DNA from: Phycisphaerales bacterium
Lineage (GTDB): Bacteria; Planctomycetota; Phycisphaerae; Phycisphaerales; Phycisphaeraceae
Length of the DNA: 5,604 nt
Assembly (NCBI GenBank): GCA_012031455.1
Contig: JAAUTM010000118.1
Span: 1 to 5,604 of the forward strand
Reading direction: 5' to 3'
Part shown: positions 3,401 through 5,604 of the stretch, piece by piece
How the letters are laid out: each line of letters begins with the position of its first letter
Position numbering within the stretch: position 1 is the first letter of the stretch
Program-made: the position numbers and the translations under genes
Notes under the pieces: generated by a model
What the model was told of the DNA's origin: nothing
Databases searched by the model: none
The model's input: only the letters and a program-made list of their open reading frames with translations

Positions 3401-5604
3401 ATGCCGCCTGACCCTCCCTGAATGAATGAATCTCGAATGCCATAACCATCGGCACTGACGTTGCCCACCCGTCCGTTGCCAAGGGTATAGATGGTGGTGT
3501 TGTAGATTCCAAACCCTGTGCGGACGGTGATGTCTCCGATGCTGTAGGCCTCAATAATGGAACTGAGGATGCCGCCGGCTCCGGTCAGGTTAATCTTCCC
3601 GATTGCCGTGGCGGTGTTGTTGAGGCCGATCGCACCGGTCAGTACTCTGGTTGTCGTATTGAGGACCGACATGGCATCGAAGCTGGTATAGACCCCGATC
3701 ACCGAGCCAATGATCGACCCGCCTGTCAGGTTCACTTCGCCGATAGACGAACCACTGGTGAGGAATCCACCGTTGGAAATAATGTCGCCCCAGATGTCGT
3801 TGCCCGTGCCTGTGCCACGGACCAGATTGATCGCCCCGGCATACAGCCCCGAATTGGCCATTTCGCCGCTGCCCGTGGGGGCCAGACCTTCACCAATGTT
3901 GACCGTATAAAGCGTGTTATTGGCGAAAATAGGCGCTGCAATACCTTCGAACACCCCGACCACATCCAGGTTGTCGCTGTTGGGAGTGATCGTGCCAGCG
4001 CTGTCGCCAACGATGAAATTCCCCAGTCCCTGGGCAGCGCGGGCTTCGATGATGTTGTTTACGATGATGGCTGTACCCTGATCCACAAACGGATAGGTGT
4101 TGCCACCGGCCACCACCCCATTGGGCCGAAGGATCATGCCATTGATCAGGCGAGAATTCGCCAGTCCCAGTGAACCGGCGCTGATCAGCGAACCGATGCT
4201 GCTGGCATTGATTCCGATGATCTGGGCATCGGTGGTCGTATTGGAAACGGTGGTGAAGGACACTCCCGGTGCGACGATGTCCAGTACATCCAGCGGGACA
4301 CTGCCCGACAATGCGACGTTCACATCACTGCCCGTCGTGGCCAGTTGCAGTTGACCGGTCAGCGGATTTGTAGTGACAGCGCGACCGTAGGCGCTGGACA
4401 AAGTGATCTTGGACAGTTCCCCGCGGCCAGTGCTGCCTGCGGAGGTACCGGTGATGCTTATTCCACCTTCGGAACTGGCCACATCCACCAGCACACTGCC
4501 GCCGGAGCGAATGCCGTAGGTGGTGATGGTCAACGTTCCCTGAGCCAGATAACGAGGATTGGATGCGCTTTCACGCAGCCTGCGGTTGAAGTTCGGGTTA
4601 ACGATCAAGCCGGGGGTGATGTTGAGGATCGCCCCGCCGTCGTCGGCATGGTTATAAGTTTGTCCTTCAGCCAGGGTCAACGGCTCATATTCCCCGGAAG
4701 GAACGCCAAGTCCTGGAAGATTTCTCCACCGATGCGCATGAAGCGAACGTTGCCGCCGCTACCCGTGGTGATCACCGGCCCGCCGGATTGGAGTGTACCA
4801 AGATCCCCGCCCACATCGATGAGTTCCGATGATCCCCCGCCGTTGCCATCTGCATCGACACTGATAATCGGGGCTGCCCCCGCCAAGTTGCCAAAATCAC
4901 CGGCCACACGGATCGTTCCAATACCTCCATTGGCAATGTAAACCCCATGCATGTCCCCGGCGGAATCCAGCAATTGGAAATTCCCGCCGATCGCCGAGGC
5001 ACTGATGACATATAAAATCCCGCTGGTAGAAGTCGCCTGGATCAATCCCACATCGCCCTGAGGTACCGCCAAGGTAGGTCTTTGCGGGGAAAAACCGCCC
5101 GTCCCAAACGTGCCGGTCACCATGGCCCGAAGGCTGCCGGTGCTGACCACAATGTCCCCGGTCAGTGTCGTCTGCAATGCGATGGTATTGGTTGCTATCA
5201 GCCCCCCCACATCCCCGCGCAAGACCGAAAGTGAGGCAGGACCATCGCTCAAACTGGTGATCACATTGCCCGCCACCAAAGCCCCCATTGCCAAACTGCC
5301 CACACCCTGTAATTCAAAGGTGTAATCAATCGTCAACAGGCTGCTATCAGACTCAAAAGTGGTGTTCCCCGACGCGACCACAGCGAAGGTGTATTCCCCG
5401 GGCCGATCCGCCACAAATGTGATCGAGGGAATCCCCGAAGTAGTATTCGAATAGTTAGTGGCGATGATCTGTCCATCCGGGTTGAGCACCCCCATGGCCA
5501 GGAACCCATCGGTGAATGATGTCCCCAACTGCACCGTGACCACCTGGCTGGCCAGCAGACTTACCGAGTAATAATCCACGCCGTCGCCGGAGCTGCCTTC
5601 AAAC
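1..5604 (-). CDS. Giant secreted beta-strand-repeat protein, both ends missing, frame broken seven times
   Basis: This parent entry joins all minus-strand fragments listed below into one gene. Consecutive fragments meet end to end with no intergenic space, change frame at the junction, and continue the same repeat style. All are rich in Gly, Thr, Ser, Val, Ile, Leu, Asn and Asp, have no cysteine in the inferred frames, and contain very few lysines. The order is a PPC-like domain, a long beta-strand repeat array, then a propeller-like region with a calcium-loop motif. Proteins of this kind in Planctomycetota are usually secreted or cell-surface and often exceed 2,000 residues. The signal peptide and C-terminal anchor would lie outside the window. 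The specific role (adhesion, surface layer, binding of polymers) cannot be read from the sequence. The single-gene interpretation is inferred from continuity across the junctions. The alternative is a genuine pseudogene with the same layout. Confidence 0.8.
14..40 (-). other. Calcium-loop motif DxNxDGxxD
   Basis: The nine codons encode DANNDGLVD, an exact match to the DxNxDGxxD calcium-binding loop seen in dockerins, thrombospondin type 3 repeats and many extracellular bacterial proteins. It sits at the end of the propeller-like region and fits a secreted, calcium-stabilised protein. Only one loop is visible before the window edge. A dockerin-type domain would need a second loop beyond position 1. 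Confidence 0.5.
310..675 (-). CDS. Fragment 6: last repeat and first part of the propeller-like domain
   Basis: In-frame sense starts near 675 as GGIRSLTLAGSTGSALLNDL, well upstream of the nearest start-like GTG at 516. It continues FNTLTHDGIGTLWVHEGGK, LYKANPSVSDDFAIPPGAAG and LTLVDSYDGSNFAADSLVSMDF. From about 409 to the TGA ending at 310 the translation becomes unlike the rest (WPICWTPIRP, the only Cys and the Trp/Arg-rich part), so that tail is out of frame. Adding one G to the GGG at 409-407 yields SMDFLGRNLYGLANLLDPNP. The residues resemble the strands of sugar-binding or lectin-like propellers ('G-x-L-W-V/Y', 'L-Y-x-A/L'). I place it as the start of the C-terminal side of the protein. 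Confidence 0.7.
   Translation of the reverse strand, partial: GGGIRSLTLAGSTGSALLNDLATYTQSFNTLTHDGIGTLWVHEGGKLYKANPSVSDDFAIPPGAAGLTLVDSYDGSNFAADSLVSMDFLGAISTAWPICWTPIRPLKLAIWMRSPTCEALR
654..1028 (-). CDS. Fragment 5: distal beta-strand repeats of the giant surface protein
   Basis: The frame could start at GTG 1028 and stops at TGA 656-654. It carries PGQITVHDEAGVDTDNKIDT, then IRLNGTTTASSLTITSSNP, VVTIGRIIAEDDSTLGSLSF, DGDLVGDGTDDVDLAIDGG, SNSITLRNVATG and VGGDLGTAKFNSISASAQIT. It is more acidic than the upstream repeats, with several Asp-rich turns (VDTDNKID, GDGTDDVD) that could bind calcium. That is an inference from composition, not a perfect motif. The GTG has no independent upstream context and is most likely internal. 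The last six or so residues before the stop (GVFAV) are out of frame: an added G in the G5 run at 672-668 gives ITSVGGIRSLTLAGSTG and joins to fragment 6. Confidence 0.75.
   Translation of the reverse strand: MPGQITVHDEAGVDTDNKIDTIRLNGTTTASSLTITSSNPAKVVTIGRIIAEDDSTLGSLSFDGDLVGDGTDDVDLAIDGGSNSITLRNVATGVTGRVGGDLGTAKFNSISASAQITSVGVFAV
1003..1359 (-). CDS. Fragment 4: repeat module and connecting beta-rich segment
   Basis: An open stretch could start at GTG 1359 and stops at TGA 1005-1003. Its first nine residues (MAKYPDHSR) look unlike the family and are out of frame. Sense begins at VDPGAAGSFAAP, once a G is added to the GGG run at 1334-1332, giving ITAGVDPGAAGSF. A Gly/Ser turn and SSRIGTINGL follow, then a segment with ALAAITTNNPLETQLAALTT and a strand pair TFIFTSASAGTVTIRLTG. 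The last seven residues (AWPDHGA) are again out of frame, and the correct continuation is fragment 5. On its own this would be called a small hypothetical protein. The flanking repeats show that it is an internal slice of the giant protein. Confidence 0.7.
   Translation of the reverse strand: MAKYPDHSRVDPGAAGSFAAPTVLTSSTGGSSRIGTINGLLGAASQLITDAPIQYNRTTAGGGTVVAPVGYALAAITTNNPLETQLAALTTGQTFIFTSASAGTVTIRLTGAWPDHGA
1240..1340 (-). repeat. Longer repeat module, copy B
   Basis: After the frame repair at 1334-1332 the translation reads TAGVDPGAAGSFAAP, then TVLTSSTGGSSRIGTINGL. It aligns with copy A: TAGVDPGAAGSFAAP against QAGISRGDDGVFATT, and SSRIGTINGL against TSRLATIGRM. Without the added base the Ala-Gly of the motif is lost, so copy A independently supports the repair. 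The two copies lie about 380 bases apart, on either side of a stretch that is less regular than the rest. Confidence 0.55.
1352..2893 (-). CDS. Fragment 3: beta-strand repeat region, most regular part of the array
   Basis: Meaningful coding begins near 2893 (ATAKLGSVTITGDFTGSLRS), well upstream of the first plausible start codons (TTG 2803, ATG 2776). Those codons are therefore internal. The repeats are regular: LGTLTVNGRMLSALSVGG, LTSLTLNNGNLAADVVTG, IGTVNLRNGNINTGAVIA, VSTLTTTGPGADFGGILAA, AGTVTIAGNLLGTGMIDVD, LSSLTVQGSVLSGADIEAG, IGNLTVGSLRDSVITSG. The core is 'L/I-x-x-L/V-T/N-V/I-x-G-x-L/M-x-x-x-x-I/V', with one turn of about 20-25 residues, as expected for a right-handed beta-solenoid. 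A longer module beginning QAGISRGDDGVFATT lies near the end. In-frame sense continues to LSLTAP at about 1369. The remaining residues to TAA 1354-1352 are out of frame. One extra C in the CC at 1369-1368 yields LTAPGSTWLNTLITAG. Confidence 0.8.
   Translation of the reverse strand, partial: ATAKLGSVTITGDFTGSLRSDGANVTSGNALQSLIVNGDMTGSLQVMGNVGTITISLSLNAQNPTDQLVITGNLTSLTVGTANTVAIHTLNLPVSVQGDLGTLTVNGRMLSALSVGGTLRTVTIGVDVAEAGVDLLTGNITVGDSLTSLTLNNGNLAADVVTGRNIGTVNLRNGNINTGAVIASLYGNVQSVSVTGGAMNGEIRAAMGKVSTLTTTGPGADFGGILAAQSAGTVTIAGNLLGTGMIDVDRDLSSLTVQGSVLSGADIEAGSLRTFNVTGNLAGDLDVGLMGITTLSLTVGGNWTPAPGTVQIDSDATITVRGTLGVVGTPAVISLGRTLTTMNVTGQAIMHLLVDRHIGNLTVGSLRDSVITSGFDMTSLTINGLMQNSLIQAGISRGDDGVFATTLAGLDEGETSRLATIGRMSTKGMASSIVASGGNLTNFTSSASVTDSSISSGLVLGSVNIATVLADGTPLASAGERNTARRGNGAATDLMLYRSDLANLSLTAPAARG
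1622..1720 (-). repeat. Longer repeat module, copy A (AG-x-x-x-G-x-x-G-x-FA ... SR-x-x-TI)
   Basis: The translation reads QAGISRGDDGVFATT, then LAGLDEGETSRLATIGRM. It matches copy B at 1240-1340 residue for residue in its key positions: Ala-Gly, Gly, Gly, Phe-Ala, an acidic or Gly/Ser turn, Ser-Arg, then Thr-Ile. It interrupts the regular short-repeat pattern and may be a loop or capping insertion in the solenoid. Its Asp-rich turn (GDDG) may bind a metal, which is unproven. Confidence 0.55.
2878..4680 (-). CDS. Fragment 2: beta-strand repeat region of the giant surface protein
   Basis: This is a 600-codon open stretch that would start at TTG 4680 and stops at TAG 2880-2878. The TTG overlaps the previous fragment's TGA and has no separate leader, so it is the continuation of fragment 1 after a lost base. 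It opens with LAEGQTYNHADDGGAILNIT, then a linker with a few Arg residues. It goes on into repeats such as IGEVNLTGGSIIGSVIG, IGKINLTGAGGILSSIIEA, VGNVSADGYGIRDSFIQGG and IGAINIRGDMLGNSIIEAS. The recurring unit is 'G-x-I-G-x-I/V-x-x-x-G-x-(L/I)-x-x-S-x-I-x-A/G', expected to form stacked beta strands in a solenoid. I see no cysteine and only two lysines. The last six or so residues before the TAG (IAPPPN) are partly out of frame: adding a C to the CC at 2892-2891 gives GTIAPTAKLGSVTITG and joins to fragment 3. Confidence 0.8.
   Translation of the reverse strand: MTLAEGQTYNHADDGGAILNITPGLIVNPNFNRRLRESASNPRYLAQGTLTITTYGIRSGGSVLVDVASSEGGISITGTSAGSTGRGELSKITLSSAYGRAVTTNPLTGQLQLATTGSDVNVALSGSVPLDVLDIVAPGVSFTTVSNTTTDAQIIGINASSIGSLISAGSLGLANSRLINGMILRPNGVVAGGNTYPFVDQGTAIIVNNIIEARAAQGLGNFIVGDSAGTITPNSDNLDVVGVFEGIAAPIFANNTLYTVNIGEGLAPTGSGEMANSGLYAGAINLVRGTGTGNDIWGDIISNGGFLTSGSSIGEVNLTGGSIIGSVIGVYTSFDAMSVLNTTTRVLTGAIGLNNTATAIGKINLTGAGGILSSIIEAYSIGDITVRTGFGIYNTTIYTLGNGRVGNVSADGYGIRDSFIQGGSGGIGNISATGRGQNLLYTSFSPSVRLSDFFTLHPIFNLVLDQTNDLALALGNGQAGIIDNLTMQTVGNAGSISAYRISNTTVSVANRITGITTLASIDAEPSTILDTTITTGTLGTFNPGGSVSGLSLYVAGRIGAINIRGDMLGNSIIEASGENGSIDSVRISGDLDGTIAPPPN
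4677..5604 (-). CDS. Fragment 1: PPC-like domain followed by beta-strand repeats (5' end outside window)
   Basis: The frame is open from the window edge, starting FEGSSGDGVDYYSVSLLA, and stops at TGA 4679-4677. The GTG at 5579 that could serve as a start lies inside the PPC-like domain, so it is not a real start. The first 100 or so residues form the PPC-like domain. After it come repeats such as GDVGGLIATN, GGIGTIRVAGDFGNLAG and VGGDLGTLQSGGPVITTG, each a short hydrophobic strand followed by a Gly/Asn/Asp turn. I see no lysine or cysteine in the piece. An Asp-rich turn, DADGNGGG, may bind calcium but is not a perfect motif. The fragment ends ...PGNMSR and runs into the next through a TTGA overlap. 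One extra T in the TT at 4680-4679 would give ...NMSRLTLAEGQ. This is most likely an artificial end of a larger protein. Confidence 0.8.
   Translation of the reverse strand, partial: FEGSSGDGVDYYSVSLLASQVVTVQLGTSFTDGFLAMGVLNPDGQIIATNYSNTTSGIPSITFVADRPGEYTFAVVASGNTTFESDSSLLTIDYTFELQGVGSLAMGALVAGNVITSLSDGPASLSVLRGDVGGLIATNTIALQTTLTGDIVVSTGSLRAMVTGTFGTGGFSPQRPTLAVPQGDVGLIQATSTSGILYVISASAIGGNFQLLDSAGDMHGVYIANGGIGTIRVAGDFGNLAGAAPIISVDADGNGGGSSELIDVGGDLGTLQSGGPVITTGSGGNVRFMRIGGEIFQDLAFLPGNMSR
5301..5604 (-). other. PPC-like (pre-peptidase C-terminal) beta-sandwich domain, partial
   Basis: The translated block begins GDGVDYYSVSLLASQVVTVQ, continues through LAMGVLNPDGQIIATN and closes with ADRPGEYTFAVVASG and YTFELQGV. 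This is the layout of bacterial PPC domains: an Asp-Tyr-Tyr strand, 'L-x-x-G/S-Q-x-V-T-V', then 'L/V-x-(D/N)-P-D-G-x-x-I-A', then 'P-G-x-Y-x-F-x-V'. PPC domains are secreted beta-sandwiches found next to proteases and in many large surface proteins. Here the domain comes before a repeat array and no peptidase is visible. The N-terminal edge is cut by the window. The match is by eye, not by a profile search. Confidence 0.65.

Larger units (their letters stand above)
676..5300 (-). repeat. Protein-level array of degenerate beta-strand repeats (about 20-30 residues each)
   Basis: Dozens of imperfect copies share the core 'G/x-L/I-x-x-L/V-T/N-V/I-x-G' followed by a short turn and a second hydrophobic strand, often with 'S-x-I-x-A/G'. 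At DNA level the copies are diverged. I see recurring minus-strand words such as those encoding ACCATCACCGG and GGCAACCTCACC rather than long exact repeats. Old divergence makes recent duplication unlikely. It also means repeat collapse during assembly is less of a concern than indel error. The most regular part is 2893-1622. Confidence 0.65.

Noticed and set aside
4345..4941. Plus-strand open frame of 198 codons
   Set aside because: It is in register with, and opposite to, fragment 2, then crosses the frame break into fragment 1 territory, where it becomes Pro/Ser/Arg-rich low-complexity sequence. It is an antisense shadow.
1..5604. CRISPR array, tandem DNA repeats or mobile element suggested by the recurring short words
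   Set aside because: The repeating words (for example around ggtgatgttgccg) vary in spacing and sequence, follow the codon frame and encode the beta-strand repeats. There are no identical direct repeats with unique spacers, no terminal inverted repeats and no transposase.
1..5604. Programmed frameshifting as the cause of the frame changes
   Set aside because: Seven sites with different short runs, no shared slippery heptamer and no evident downstream structure argue against a programmed mechanism. Base loss in homopolymers explains six directly.

Overview
The window is the inside of one very large, repeat-rich surface-type protein gene on the minus strand. Neither its true start nor its true stop lies in the window. 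Read from position 5604 down to position 1, almost every base is coding (about 1,865 codons). The protein is built of short beta-strand repeats rich in Gly, Thr, Ser, Val, Ile, Leu, Asn and Asp. It has no cysteine that I can find in the correct frames and very little lysine. This style is typical of the giant secreted 'beta strand repeat' proteins of Planctomycetota. That assignment rests on protein style and moderately high G+C; there is no marker gene in the window.

Layout in the direction of translation. 5604-5301: a domain resembling the bacterial pre-peptidase C-terminal (PPC) beta-sandwich. About 5300-690: a long array of degenerate repeats of about 20-30 residues, with cores such as 'G-x-L/I-x-x-L/V-T/N-V/I-x-G', probably a beta-solenoid or beta-helix. 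It includes a larger module used twice (1622-1720 and 1240-1340). About 620-1: a beta-propeller-like stretch that ends, at the window edge, in a perfect DxNxDGxxD calcium-loop motif.

The reading frame breaks seven times: near 4680, 2892, 1369, 1333, 1028, 670 and 408. At six of these, lengthening a short homopolymer by one base restores a seamless repeat protein. The seventh (about 1028) needs a net change of +2 or -1. The gene therefore looks intact in nature and damaged by indel errors in the read or assembly, although a decaying gene cannot be excluded. Taken at face value the breaks make it look like five to seven adjacent or overlapping small genes. I annotate those pieces as fragments of one gene.

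I see no RNA genes, CRISPR arrays, mobile elements, promoters or terminators, and no believable plus-strand gene. There is no stretch over 300 bases without coding sequence. I found no new multi-gene system here. The points of interest are the protein's architecture and the pattern of frame breaks.
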